A stretch of DNA of 64,000 bases from Petrolisthes cinctipes (taxonomy: Eukaryota > Arthropoda > Malacostraca > Decapoda > Porcellanidae). The notes under the pieces were generated by a model. The model did no database searches. It was not told the DNA's origin and saw only the letters and a program-made list of their open reading frames with translations. The position numbers and the translations under genes are program-made. This document shows, in pieces, positions 12,801-27,800 of this stretch. The first letter of the stretch is position 1; each line of letters opens with the position of its first letter. The stretch lies in the NCBI GenBank assembly GCA_033782935.1, contig JAWQEG010001318.1, positions 62,001 to 126,000 on the forward strand, given 5' to 3'.

Positions 12801-15800
12801 AGTTAAATACTGTATGTGCAACTGAATTTAATAATCGCTAAACACTTCTGGATACCCTTGTCTTTCTTGATCCCATTTTCTGTACAGTGTACACTCTTAC
12901 TCAGTGACATAATAATTGCCTTCAACTGAATACAGATATATTGCATTATGATCCAGAATTGGCTAGAATATCAGAAATTCATCTCTATTTCATTAAAAAA
13001 ATCTAACACCTTCCTATACAAAATCATCTGAAAGATCAAATGTACCAGATATCTCAAGGAGTGTTCAGGAAAAAAAAAAAAAAAAAAAAAAAGTGTACAC
13101 CAATATTTCGTGCCAGTAACAACAGGATGTGTATAGACTATAAACAGCAAACATTTACAACTTCAAAACAATTGGTGGAGTACTGCATATAAAACATCTG
13201 AATGAACTAATGTGCATCAATAATTAATTGTGGTGAAACATTGATACAGTGGAAGTGAGGGGTGAAAGAGTAGCCCTCACCACACACACACACACACTCA
13301 CACTGAATGTACTTATGTTACCTGAAGCCACAGAAGAACACACTTACAATACTGACAATGAATTTATGATTCTGATGAGCTGAAGGGGAATGCAAGACAA
13401 CTGAACCTTTATTTCTATTGCATAAGATAAGAATTGAAGACTAGAAATCAGATTAACCCTTAATTCGTGGGGGGGTAGTAAAATTCGACACTAGAAACAA
13501 GTCTGGAGCACCACGGGTGTAGCATTCATTCAACAGGAGTTTTTAAATTTGTGCGGTTCCTAACAAGCTAGTTTCGACCTGGTAAACACTGCTGGTGGCA
13601 GCCAAGAGGCTGCCACAGCCATCTCACTGTTTGAACTGTGAGGGTAGGACATATTTTCATCACTCCTCTTTTCCTGTAATTACCATATACAGTATGTACA
13701 TAAAAATGACAGTGACATTACATTTCATACTGTTGTATTGAAAAATGTGATTCTGACATGTTTTATAACAAAATTTGAGTGTGAAAACTTACTTAGATAT
13801 GTAAATATAGTGTAAATAGAGTGTAATTGTGAATTTTGAGTTGATGTCATTGTGACGTGGCTACCCATCCTACAGATGTCATTTTAGTCTTCACAAGTAC
13901 AGATGCCCAAGAAAAGACTGCAACCAAATTTGCTGGTGTGTGGCAATATCTGGCAGCTGCTTCAAAGTAAACACACATATTTTATCAATGGATCACTAAG
14001 AACCTATAACATTTGTATGGATGAATGTTATTGGCTTCAGCTAATTACATTCATCCTTCCTAAGGTTGTAGGTTCTAAGTGATCCATTGATAAAATATGA
14101 GTGTTTACTTTGGAGCAGCTGCCAGATATTGCCACACCAGCAAATTTGGTTGCAGTCTTTTCTTGGGCAACTGTACATCAGGAGACAGCTAAAGGTTTGT
14201 ACTTCAATATCCTGTATCATTTATTTTTGTAGCATGAGTGGTTTACAAGCTATTAGCCGTCAAATGTGTTGCTTACATAGTGACTGCGAGTGTGGAGAGA
14301 GGCCCGGAAGACATGAGTTGCCGAGATAGATAATGCCCGTGGCTAGGTGGTTAATGTCCTCACCTATGAATTATAAAAAGAGTGAGAGTGGTCCAAAATT
14401 AGGCCCAATTCATTTGAGATGCCTTGACATGTTACATTTGAAGGAGCATAATTCATAGTAAAGAGGAGAGATGGATGATGCAAGAGTATTCCAGAGGTAA
14501 CCAGTGTATTAGAAAGATAGAGAGTACTGGTTAACTCTTGCATTGGGAAGCGAGACAGAAAAAGTGCTTGGCTAGTGTTGCAAGTTCTCACGTGGGGAAG
14601 AAGCATACACTTAATGAGCTCAGAAAAATAATGTCCAATATAATAGCAATACAACTCTGTGGCAAACAAAAAGTAGTGAATCAGTAAGAGGGGGAAAGTT
14701 GATGATACAAAACACATTTGATTTCACCCTGTCCAAGAATGTTGTGAAGATTGAGCCACACCACACAAGTGCTGTGTACTCCATACAATCACTATTATAC
14801 ATGTACTAGACATTAATATCACATTACTCTAATGAACATTCTCCTTCAGGAGAGCATGCAACAGTCATCAAGCTACTCAATCTCACCCCTTTTCTGTTCA
14901 ACTCCCTAATGTAAATTAGTCCATTCTGGAACACTCTACCTTCATTCATCTTTATCCTTGACTAAGACTTATGCTCCTTCAAACACAATGTATCTACAAA
15001 CCACAAATTAAATTGGATATGATTTTGTATCTCCCTTACTCTTTCTTTCATTGCACAAGCAAGGACATTAAGCAGGCTTCTTGCCTTTAGTCCTTATCTT
15101 TTGCAAAAAAAAAATATATATATACATACTGTAAATATATATATTGGAAATGATGTGTAAATATCACTTGAGTGTGCATGTGAGAAAGTGACAGCTGCCA
15201 ACATACTGTGCAATTTATTTTTAGTCTAATGCAAAATAAAAGCCATGACTTGGGAGGGTTTTACATGTAGTCATGAGTCTTTCCACATTTTCTTTTGGTG
15301 GGAACATCAATCATCTATGAGTATTGCTTATCAAATGAAGTTCTTTATTATTGGCTTAATATGTTTATGTGTATCTAGTATAATGAAAGTAACTTCTTTC
15401 TTCTCTATAAAACTACTTTTATGTAACCTGGGCTATTGGCAATCAATGATATTTGACAACTTGATAAATACAAAATAGTTGATGTGTGAAGCTTTAAAAG
15501 ATTTTGAAATAAATCATATCAATAAGGAAAACTAATCATCATTAAATACTAGGTATTGTACGAATTGAAAATTAAAATGGGTACTGTGCATGACAAATAA
15601 CTAGTTAGTTCTCAATGAAAAATCTAAAATGGGATATACTTATGGATCTGTAAATGGGCATTAGTTGGCATGACGAGACGATCTAAGTGTTAAGAGGTTC
15701 ACCTGAGGCCTGGGGTGGTGATGAGGCTTTAGTAGAGGGTGATGAGGAGTGTGAAGTGGGTGTGGTGGGAAGGGTTGGGGGCCGGCGGGTGGGTGAGGTG

Positions 15801-18800
15801 GGGAGGGAGAAAGCTGCCCGCGAACCAGAACCAGGGCCACGACCATCAAGGACATCTGCACTGTTCGATCGAGTCTTCTCTACCTGTGGGGTGGGAAGGG
15901 GTGGGGTGGGGTGGGAAGGGGGGGTCAAGGAAACGTAGGGTGGATACAGGTTCGTTGCATACAAGAGGTAGGGTGGGTAAGGATAGGTTGGATTGAAATG
16001 CATAAAGGTAAGGGGAGATTTAAAATAGGGTGCAAGATACAAAAATATCATGTGAGGTAAAGAATATAGGTAAGGTAGTCGAGGTATGATGAGTGAGAGG
16101 CAGTGTGGAAAGGTCGGATGAGAGAAGTGTAGAAAAGTGGATAAGGGAAACGGTCCAGTACGATGGGCCAGGGAAGTGAAATATAAACATGTAATTAAAA
16201 TTTAAAAGAATTAGTTGTGGTGAAACACAAAAGATTGGAGCAATGCAGGAATGAAGAAGAATCACGTAGGTCATGTTAGAATGGGGAAAATGTTAAATGA
16301 GTGGCAGGATGGGAAAGGATGGGTGGAGGTAAAAATGAATATAATTACTCCATCTATTTCAAACATCACACTTACACTGTGTAAGCACTGTGTAACTATC
16401 TATATTGGCAAATAATTATCAAATACAATCAATCTCAACTCTTGCATCCAACTCAAACAAATGTAAAATCATCTTTCCTTTCTGAACCTCTCCAAAAGTA
16501 TTATTTATCTGAAATGACCAATAGAGGCCGATTCACACAACCCGTTTTGGTTCCAACAGGCAGGCCATCAGCTTGCCGCCGTTTAATGACTATGTATTCA
16601 CACTGACCGTTCACAACCTGACCGACAATCACTGCAGACAGTCATTCGCCTGACACTCTGGCAGTGTTCCGTCAGAAAATGTGTGGAAAAACGGGTAAGG
16701 TAGACGGACAGGTGCTTTATGGGTCCATGTTCACACGACTCATCACCCATCTGCCAGGCGCCGTCAAACCGCCGCTCAACGGGCCAGGTATTCTCGAGAA
16801 GGAATCCGATCCGTGTTGGTTGGCCGACGGATGGCTGCTGCTGGCAGGGCGACGGGTCGTGTGAACGGTTACATTAAAATGCATTCAAGAATTGTTGATG
16901 GCGTCAAGCAGGCGGCCTGCCTGTCGGAACGAAAATGGGTCGTGTAAATCGGCCTTAATTCCATCCTTGTTTTAATCAAATGCAGAGAAACATGTTTTAA
17001 CCTTAGTCAAATTGAGGAAAAATTATCCAATTTGTGTCATACCCAGGACAACACTGACCTTCCTTTTCTCTTTCCCCCTGGGCAGCCTTAGTTTTGCCAA
17101 CTTGTCCCTGACTGTTGCTGGGCTCTTGGGGGCTGCAGCTGGGGATGTCTGAGTGCCAGGGGATGGAATTGATTCACTTGTTTCCCCTGACTGCTGGTCT
17201 ACCTTTTTCTTGTCTTCCCCTGACTTACTAAACATTCCTGAGGTCAAGCCAAGAACAGAAAAAAAATGAGGACTTACCAATGAAAAAATAAATAACACAT
17301 ACACAGAGATAATGAATTAAAAACACAGCTCAGTTTGGAAAACCGTAAGTTGTATGTGCCAGCCAGGCAGCCGAATTAATCCTCTCTGATTCTGATTTTC
17401 TCACTTGCAGCTCATTAATCAGATACTCACTGGATATTGTTCGGGAAAAGTGGACATTCGGGGAACTCCCCATTTTTCCACCAAATCACTATGACCAAAC
17501 TTTTGTTTTCTATTGCATTTACACAGCATAAAGGGTGCCAATCTAGCAGTTGAAGAAAGCTAGTCTTCTTCCTTTCTCCCTTTTGTGACTATATTCTTGC
17601 TATGCTACAGTACTGTATATCAAGCCTCTAGATTTGTAATATTTGTACTTTTATAGTTTATCATATGCATGCACACACAAAACCGTATACAAATTAAAAT
17701 AAGTGAGAATGAGACATACCAACAAAATCTATCAAAGGTATCTGAAAATTTTACAATTCTAATAGAGTACCACTAAAACACACTAATGTACAGTACTTCC
17801 CTTCTCTTCTGCTCACCTGCAAAAACTTGAATAAGACTCCTCCTGCGCTCTCGATCTTTTGACTTCTTTCCCGACTTTTTATCTGGTGTGGTTTCTTGTG
17901 TAGTTGAGATAGAAGTGCTGGTTGATGTGGCATGTGAAGGGGGAACCACCTGTGACCGTGGTGAGGCTTGACTTGATGAAGAGGACATGGAAGAGAGTGG
18001 TGGAGTTGAAGAGATGGGTGGTATAGGCACAGCTGTGGGTGGTGTTGGCTTTATGGATGATGGAATAGCTGCAGAAGCTAGTGGAATTGAGCCAAGATTG
18101 GGTGGAGCAACTGTGTGAGTGAGTGGGGCAGGTGGAACACCTGTGGGAGCTTTGCCTAGATTGTCCAGGGGTGAAGTAAACACCTGTAAAGACTCCAGCT
18201 CCAACAATGAAGGTCTGTGGGCATGTTTTCTGATAAGTGCACTATTTGGACGCGACTCCCCACTTTCACTGTCCCCTAGCTTCTCATTTCCCCTGTTGTC
18301 AGTCTGCACTGTTTCTACTCTCCTTCTTTGTCGGTACTCTTCCAGTCGCTCCCGCAACCGGTCCTCCTTTCGCTCAGGATCATCTTCTTGCCTTGGCCCG
18401 TGTTGACGTTGCTCTTCTAGAAGTTCTCTTACACGTTCCTCTTTGTCCTTGACCGTGTGCTTACTTACTACAGCTTTCTCTTCAGGCATCTTCCTTTCTG
18501 GTGTTTTCTCTTCTGTAGATCCCACTTTATTGGCTTCTTCATGTCTACCTATATGTTTTCCATCCATCAATCTTTCCTCTATGCATCTTTTGTCAAGTAC
18601 TCCTTCCTCAAGACCTTGTGTGTGTCTCCTCTCTGGTCCCTTTGGTTCTGTTCCTCTCTCCTGTTTTCCACTTTTCTCTCTTGTTCTTTCAAGCTTTCCT
18701 AAATCTCTATCTTCCTGATACTTTGGATTTCTAATCTCTGCTATTCTCTCCTCAGTACTTTTTCTTCCCTCCACTATATGTCCTAATCCTACTTCCTTCT

Positions 18801-21800
18801 CTCCAGGAGGTCTCCTCTCTAATTTCTCATTTGGTCCCATACTTTTTACTTTATCAACTGGAGACAATCTACCATCCTCTCTTTGCACTGTTAAATTTCT
18901 TTCAGTTCTCTCTTCTCTGTCTCCTTCATTTTCACTTAAGCTGCCTTTTTTCAGCTTTTCCCTCAGACTGTCAGCCAGATTTGGAGGACTAAGACCAAGA
19001 TCAAGATCAGTTTTTAACCGTGCTCGGATCCTAGCTTCCTCCCTGGCCCTCTCCCGGTCACCAGTACTAAGGTTTGGGGTAGACAGTGGGCGAGGAGCTA
19101 ATGCAGTCTTAAGGTGGCGGCGAGGCGTCACTAATGGGGCAATCGCAGGGATGTTGTGGTTATCTACAGAACCCCGGAACTGCTCTGGATGGGTAAGAGG
19201 TGTGGCAGGCAGGTTACTCCTTGTAGGACTTGATAAAGCCTCAGAACCTCCCTGATCAACTACAGTTCTGTCTGCTTGTTTGCATTCAGGACTTGTAATG
19301 CTAAGCCATTCCTCACTGTCATCAGCCTCCTCATACAGATTATCATCAGCAAAGGGAACATTTACATTCTGCATACTTTCACTCTTAAATCCATCTCCTA
19401 ATACACTGTCATTTCTGAAAAATGTTCCAACACGGATTTTTGAACGCTTCTCTTCAACATCAAATGTCTCTCCACTATCTGGCAGGTCTGAATGAACTGA
19501 CTCAAGCCGAAGCAGCCGTTTACAATCAGCATGAATTACTTTCTTGTCAGCATTTCCTTCACTCTGTAAGCTGGGTGTATTCTTTTCCAGACTATCCTTC
19601 TGCTCTAATAGATTCTCCTGGGAAGTCTGTGGAGTGAAAAGTGAGGTGCGAGAGCCAGAGGAAGAAAGGGGGCTTGGTGAAGCACGAGAACTTCTTCTTG
19701 GAGTTTTCTCTGAGCTTTTACGTGAGATCCTTGACATGACCATTTCCTTTATTAGGTCCTTCTCTTTGTTCCGATCCTGATTCCTCAGGCTCTTTTCAAT
19801 CTGCCGTTTGGCTGAGGTCGGGGAGAGGGCCAATTTGCCTGTAGAGGGAGTTTTCTGTATTTGCAGCACCTCCTCTTTAAGTTTTTCTTCATTGTGCTCT
19901 CTTTCTTCAATGTCCTTCTTTGTTGGTGTATAGAGAGGGCCTTTAGTAGGGCTCTTTTGTACGTCAATGGAGTCCCTCACATAACCAAATGGGCTCATGC
20001 GTTCCTTGAACCTCGGGATGTAGCCTTCATATCGCCGAGGGGAGGTGTAGTCATCCAATGATTCATGTCGCCTCTCACCATTTAATTTTGGTTTTGGTTC
20101 ACTCAAGGATGGTGGTTCAGACATACTTTTGGGCAAATCTTTACTGCTAGTGTCAACAACTGGTTCTGTAGTTACACTGTCAGCCTCCTGGACACTACTT
20201 GGAGAGGAAACTTCCTGTTCAGTGCTGGTGCAGTCAGCCTGGCCCTCACTGTTTCCGGAGGAGTCCAGCTCTGCACCGTTTTGTCCAATAAGTGTAATTT
20301 GTGGGGCTATAGGAGTGGTTGGTGTTTCCTCTTCCAGCTTACGGTAGCCTTGCTTTTTGTGAGACAAATCCTCAGGGCTGCTTGTACTCTCACTAGTATC
20401 CATAAATTCTATGCCATCTAGGTCAGCCAGTGCACAAGGCTTAGAAGGGGCTGATGAAGTGACGGGACCTGTTGATATGGCTGAGTCAGTGTCACCTAAG
20501 CTCTCCACAGAAGCTATTCTAGCAACAAGAGTATTCCGACCGGTTGTTGCAAGTCTATCACGATCACTTGCCACATTTTCCAGGTCCTCCCCAGCACTTA
20601 AGCAGTTGTCTCCTGCCCAGTCTGAGAGTTCTGTCTCAGTGTTTTCTCTGCCATCCTCTGGGCTGGATAGGCTATCTTTAAGGAAAGTTTGGGACCGGAA
20701 AGCTTCAGCTGGGGTCGTTGAACCTTTAGGGGTCTCCAGTATATCTGGACTTCTCTCTACAATAACTTCAACTTTGGTATCTGATGGTATATCAATTCTT
20801 TCCACTTTGGCACCTACAAGTAAATTATTATCTCTTTCCTTGTTATCACTATCTCCTTTTTTAATGCTGAAGTCTTCTACTTTATTTTTTGCCTCCTCTT
20901 TTCTAACATTTGTTTCTTTCCTAACTACAATATAGTCTAAGTCTTGCCCTGGTATAGTATCACTAATGTTAGAGTCATGTCCACAGTGCGAGAGGCTACT
21001 GTTGGCACTGGTTCCAGAAAAATCAACCAGTTCAGAGAAACGGTCTATGTCCTCCACAGCTTCACTTGCCAACTGGTTGAAGAGTTCATCAACATTATCC
21101 TGCAACTGATTTTCGGCTAAGGTATTACTCTCTACTCTTGCAAGTCCTTGGGGTAATGTCTCATGAGGGGCACTTATTTTAAACAAATCGTGGTTCACTG
21201 TTTCAACAACTTTTTCCTGCTTAGGATGAAAATATTCACTATAGCTTGGCTTTTCAACCTCACTCACAATTTTTTCTTTCTCTTCCTCACTTAGTTGTTC
21301 CTGGGTACTGAGTGCTTCCAAAGAGTGAGGGGCATTTACCTTGACAAGTTCTTGGTTCACTGTCTGTACCCCTTCCTCCTCCACACCAGCTGTGGAAGAC
21401 TTGCCAAACTCATCCTCTGAATTACTCTCATCATCCTTTATCTTCTCTTCACTACTCCCATACTTATCTTGTTTCTCTTTGTTATCTGCCTCTATTTCTT
21501 TCTGAGTAAGATCTCTTTCTCTGTCTTTTCTCTCCACATCATTTTTTACTTCTACCTCTGACTGCACATATTTGCTAGTATTTCCAACTAGAGTTGTTTC
21601 ACCAGCTACCAGAGGATGAGTGTGTTTGTCATCAGTGTCACTGTGGTCATCAAGGCAGGTGTGTTGGCTCAGTTCTACAGCTGTGGCAGATTTCCGGGGT
21701 GGGGACCAGCGGGTACCTGAGGGCACGTTATCATAATCAGAGTCCCCACCAGTCTTGGATTCACTGCTGGACTCACTGCTGGACTCACTACTACTACTTT

Positions 21801-24800
21801 CAGACACAGGGATCTTGGACAAGCTTTCTTTCTCTACCTTTATGGTTTCTTTACCAGTGAAGCCTTGCAGTTGCTTCTTTGAGCCACCTCCCCCCTCACC
21901 CCCAGACTCCATGACATTCACATTTGTATTGGTGACCTCAGCTGGGTATACAGAAGACTCCACACAAGTTGTTATATCTTGTGAGGCTTCAGATGCTTTG
22001 GTTTTATTCCCTACAGCTGCATCACTGGTTTTCTCTGAAATAATACCTGGTGAGCTACTGTTAGGAGTGGAGGTGGAGGCAGCAGATATGGAGGCTGGGG
22101 ATTCTGTATTGTCTGTTTGTGGAAGGCAAGAAGAACGGGCAGACAATTGTGGTGAAGAGGGAGATGAAGAGGGGCTACGCAAAGAAGACACAGAAGAGGA
22201 CATAAATACTTGCATGGCTGGGCTAGGCTGGGGTGCTGGATTTAGCATTTTCTGTGTTTCAGAGATCTTATCCATAAAGCTCTTGAAGCGTGTGCCTAGA
22301 TCTGCAGTAGAGACACTTTTTCGAGGAAGATTTGTGTTTTGGCCAAGCAAATACTGTCGCTTCAGCTGCAAGGCACGTTGGGCAGCAATGGCTTCGGTTG
22401 AATCGGTTCTTTGGAGCATACGCTTCACCTGTTCTGCTCGCTTACCTGCAACATTGACTTCTTCTTTAAGGTCTGTAAGGCTGGCACTTTTCTCTCCATT
22501 CTCCTTGGCCCTATCCTGCCCTGGTCCCCCAAGGTCCACCTTCTGGGAGATTAAGTCTGGACGAGGCTCCCCTCTACCATGGACTTCCCCTTCGCCCTCC
22601 TGTGCAGAGTCATGGGTCTCATTAATGACAATTGTGGGGATGGAAGGGGGCGGCCCAGATCCTGAACACATGCCATCTTCTCCAAACTCAGAGTCTGTAT
22701 CTATCTGAGTGTCACTCTCTTCACTCTCTTCATCACTGGCCACCTGTTGGGATAACAGTATTATATATTAAGCAGTGACCATAAAGGGATCAAACTGAAG
22801 TGAGATATTCTACTTTACATACAACTTAAGAAACAACTAATTAGGCTTAGTAAACTGAAATAGCATACAGTGTCTATACATGTAAATGAAGAATATTACA
22901 TGGTATACAAAAATATATGCCATGGTATAGAAAAAACAATAATCATATAGAAAAAGAGACCTGAATTATTGTACTAACATGCCATACCTGTAATGGAGAA
23001 TTTTACTTTAAAAAAATACTACCGTATTATGGAGAGAATCTTTAATAACACTTCCATAAAGGATTTTGGATAGTAAAATGTTTTCCTGAAGGTACACAAG
23101 CTAGGTGTGTCACCACTACATAAGATAAAAATATGTGGAGGAGAGGGAGAAGGAGAAGAAAGATAAACAAATTGTATAAGTGAAGGAAAACTAAGAAAGA
23201 GAAGAGAGCCCTAAAGACTAAAGGTAAAGGAGTGGAATAACATTAATGTGTGCTAACCTCAGTATCGGAGCCACTATCAGAGGTCTCAGCCTTCCTAGGG
23301 GGTGCAGCAACGTTGATGTTGAGCTCCTGCCTTCTGCGTTCACGAGCTTGCCTTACAGCCTCACCATCTTCATCATCATCGTCATCATCCTCTCCACCCT
23401 CACCTTCTGTGGCGGTGTGGCTTTCGTCTCCTACATTGCCAAGCATCATAAAAAGGACGGGGATCAGAGCAATCTATTGCAATGTACAGTAAGAATATAT
23501 CAATGTCCAAATGTCCTGGAAAAACAAATATTACACAGTCTTTTATTGTACTATATATAGAACAGTCTTTCCTGACAGCAATTTCCATTTGAGATTAATT
23601 TAGGTTTATATAGGATTGGTATTAATTTGCATTAATATTGTGAATTCGCATATTGTGAACTTTAAAACATAAGGGGCAAATTATGTATTTCAAGATGCTT
23701 TGAACAATGATATAAGTTTTAACTTAAGATAGTGATGTGAATAAATAAGGTGTTGTACGTGTGGCAGGAAGGAAGCAACAACACCTTGAAGCTCCACAGT
23801 CTCCATCTTGTGTGATACGTGAAACACCGAACACCTTGTAGCTTAGTAAGGCCTCACAAGAGTCACAAAGTTACAGGCTACTAACAACCTACATGTCCAT
23901 TAAAAAAAAAAAAGGATGATGACTGGTGTTCAATTTAGAGCAAAGTTTGTAGGTGGCTATGCCCGATACACTGGTTGGAGGGACTAAAAAAAACACCGTC
24001 TTGACTCAAAGATGGTGTGAGCAAGTGACCAAGGTAGCTAATAATTCTGCATAATGAAATCCTCTACATACTGCCAGAAAAGGTTTATTCTTTTTTCATA
24101 ACAGCTAATAATTTCTAATTATTGTTAATATATCCAATTAATCATACTTTTGATATTCATATCCTGTTAATGAAAGCATTACTGGAACCATACTTCTGGT
24201 TTTAATTTCTGAGTCATCAATTCATTATAGTAGGATACTGTCGGGTCAAAATTTCTCTCACATGTATGAGCATTGTAACCACCACCATAATATCTTAAAT
24301 GCATTTTTTCTGTGCCTTTACATTAGAGGGATGCTGAGGACATTTAAAATAGCATTATCATATTGAATGACACAACAAAGATCCTCACCTTCAGCACCAT
24401 ACTCTTCACTGTAATGGTCTGAGTCAAGATCAGATTCTGACTCCCGGCCAGACAGTAGTTCCTCTTGGTCATCCTGGTCGTCAAGATGGTCGGTGGAGTA
24501 GCGTCTGGTCCAAGACTCTGCCAGCCTCCTGGTCTCAGCAGCTGTCAATGTCCCACCACCCTCCAAATACTCCATCTCTTCATCTTCCACTTCCTCATCA
24601 CTGCAGGCACAGTATGGTGCATATCATTTGGAAATTTTTGCATTTTCAAAATTTATAAACAAATCTTACAAAGAGATGTTTTACCAACTTTTTGTATTAA
24701 TAATTCACATTAAAGAATGTCAATCAAGTGTTTGGAGGGTTGACATTGGGCTGTGTTTGTAAAGGGGTAGTCACTAATAATAGATATTATCTTCCTTGGG

Positions 24801-27800
24801 CAAGACACCATGTAACCTGGTGGCTAGACAGTACTGTAACTAATGTCAGGACTGGGAATGAAGGATGGTAGTTACAGGTGACACTTTTTACTTGCTGTTG
24901 CCTGAAAACAAACAAACACATGTGCACACACACATGCACACACCTATACAATGACTCAAGATACTGCTTTGTGCAGACCAGCTTACCCCCAAATATTACC
25001 CCTCACCCAGTCCCTCACATCTAGTACACATTTACCAAAATTGATATAGTATACCGCGAGCTACAAGGTGTCATGCCTAAGGAGCCTTTTCTTTTATGAG
25101 TGACAATATATTGTAGTAAAATTATTTCAGATTTTTCTACAGCAAAATATAATTATTCAGCTTCAACAAAACATTTTTGTATTATAAATGTACAATACAT
25201 ACCTGAGGTCTGAATAATCACTATTATCAGAGTCATCAAGCTCATTGGCAGAGGCTCCAAAGTTACGATCGGTCCACTCGTCTTCACTTAGGTACTCGTC
25301 ACCATCACTTGGCTGATCCACACTGTTTTCAAACTCGGCACGCTCTGGCGTGGTGCCTCGGTCCTCCGGGGAGAGGGTAGGGCCACCAGGGGTGCCAGGC
25401 TTTGCCCCCGCTTTACCTCCTACCTCACCTGACACACCCGCAACTGCCACGGGAACCTGAAACAGTGCCGTGCAACCTTCACCTCGTGCAGCGTGGGGAT
25501 GGGGTCTAGTGGTTTCAGGGAGCATAACTGATGCTTGTGGGACTTTTGGAGGGAACATGAGGGGAGAGTGTGGAGTGTGATAAGCAGGATGGGACAGGGG
25601 GAGTGCTGAAATAGGTATCAAAGCATGGGTTGTGGGACCCACTTCAAAAATGATCTGACCACTACACTAATGATACCTTCAAATATAGCAAAAATACCTT
25701 CAAAACAGTGGAAAATGTAAACATAAAAATTGTAAAAGAGGACAAGCACAACAAAGTGAAAGAGCAAAAAGGACTGTACAATTACTCCAGAGTCAACAAA
25801 AAGTTCACATGTCAGTGGTCAAATCAGATTCCAGTCCAAGTTGCAGTCAGAAGTGGTGGTGAGCTGTGCAAGGTGGCAGCTCCTACCCTGCCTAAGGTAT
25901 GGAGGGGATCATGAAAAACTTGGTGAAAGAATTGAAAAAGCATAACATACACAAAGTAGATGAAAAGGACAAATGAAAAATGTTTAAGAATATCTTAAAT
26001 TAAATGTAAAATTAAAAGGCTAAGAGGGAGAGAGAGAAAAGATTCAGTGGGGAAACCCAGTTTTTAAAATCAATGAAGAATCATTTACTTACTATTCAAA
26101 AATTATGCATCACAGTGCAAAAAATAGTAACTACAACTATAATGACACTACAGTAATTCCAACATGCTCTTTCACATAAATGCATTTAATGTACTATAAT
26201 AATTATATAATGTATACTTAAAATAACTCAATGTTCATTATTACAGATCAAAGGATCATACTGCATGTAAAGATGTTAAAATCAAGAATTCTGAGTTTAA
26301 TGGTTCCACTTCAAAGCACAAAAAATGTAAAGCAAATTTTATCAACAGACAAAATTTTAGATCCAAGGTGAATACTCTCTGAGGATAATGAAAAAATAAA
26401 AGATAAATAAATAAAACTCAGTGTAGAAAGTATCAAGAAAATGCAGAATGTTAACAAAATCTAAAGACATAATAGATGTGTCATATTGTCTAGTTTGTAA
26501 TGTGCCAGTGCTGCTAATGTGCCCCAACAACAATTACCAACAAACAAATGTTTGCTGATGGGAAGTGGAAGTGGTGGTCCAGCCAGTGATACCTGTAGTG
26601 CCTGCCAGTCACATGGTATATCAGCAATATCAGTCATACTGTCATGACATATAGCCAATTATTTCTAGCTAAGGTGCCAGAGGCAAAATGAATGTCATAC
26701 AGAGCAAGTGCTAGTTTTGTGCCATTATTACATACTGTACTGTGGAATGACATGCGACACAACGCCTTTAATATGTAGCAAACTCAACATCACCTTGTCT
26801 AAAAATTTTATTTTTGTAGCACAGCTACAGTCAGTCCTTACAGCTGGTAGTATGCAAAAGTAAAAAATTACAAAAGATTTTACACTACAGTTAATGATAA
26901 AGTTGCACAATAATAATTATTCTATACATGACTAATGTACTGTTTGAAAAACACATGAAAACTTCATTATCTTCACAACATAAATCACACAAAGCAAGTC
27001 AAGGGTTACAGTTAGTCCTGAGGTTAATTACCAAAGGATTACATAATCTTAATCAGTGTTACCTACACAAAACACACACAAATGTTGAAAGTTACGTCAA
27101 AACATCCCATTTGGTTTCTTAATACAAGAAATGCTTCCCATTCAATGCTTGCAATCTCTAAGGTAGAATGTAAGTGAAATGTACTGTACATTGTAATCTA
27201 CTTGTATGGCAGATATTGTCTTAATGTTTAGTTGTACATATTCCTCACAGACTGAAGAGTCCAAAGTCGTAAAAACATCAAGAGTAGTCAACAGTAGCTG
27301 CCTCAGACAGTAAACAGAGGACCTCAAAACTAACCTTGAGTTTTGGTCACTCTATGGAGCCATGAGAGGTAACGAGACCATACTGAAGTGGAAGTAGTTG
27401 AGGAAGAAGAGGAAGTGAGGGATGGTGGAGGACTGGATGAGATCAAAGGTACAATAGAGGGTGAGGATGATGAGTTAACATGGACTGAGGGAGAGGCAGA
27501 CTGGGCTGAAGGTGCAAAAGAGGAAGTGGTAATTGCAGGCAACTGAGCTAAAGATTGAAGAGCCAATGTAACAGAAGCACAGGAAGATGAAGTAGTAGAG
27601 ACAGTGTTAGGGGTTAGAGGAGTAGATGAAACAACAGAATTGGAGGTAACTGAAGAAAATGAAGAGAGAGTGTGGGAACAAGAGGGGAAAGACAAAGACA
27701 ATGGAGGGAAAGTGGATTTGGAGGCAACAGTTGATGCAGATGAGTACTTGGAAGGATCAGAGGAAGGGAACACTATGGCAATGGAAGGATGAAGAGGACT

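Larger units (their letters stand above)
11557..15702. other. Mical intron 29
   Basis: 4.1 kb containing a poly(A) tract (13070-13092), a CA microsatellite (about 13280-13297), a TTAA-target element with a nested foldback element (13457-14350), and LINE fragments (14364-15090). 11.6-13.0 kb shows nothing recognised. Confidence 0.6.

Noticed and set aside
15687..15996. Gly/Arg-rich plus-strand frames
   Set aside because: Antisense of Mical exon 29 and its pyrimidine tract.
20411..20935. 174-codon plus-strand open frame
   Set aside because: Antisense shadow of the same exon, no acceptor/donor or family resemblance.
21755..22708. 317-codon open frame on the plus strand
   Set aside because: Lies exactly opposite the giant Mical exon; its Ser/Leu-rich make-up is the antisense shadow of Glu/Ser codons.
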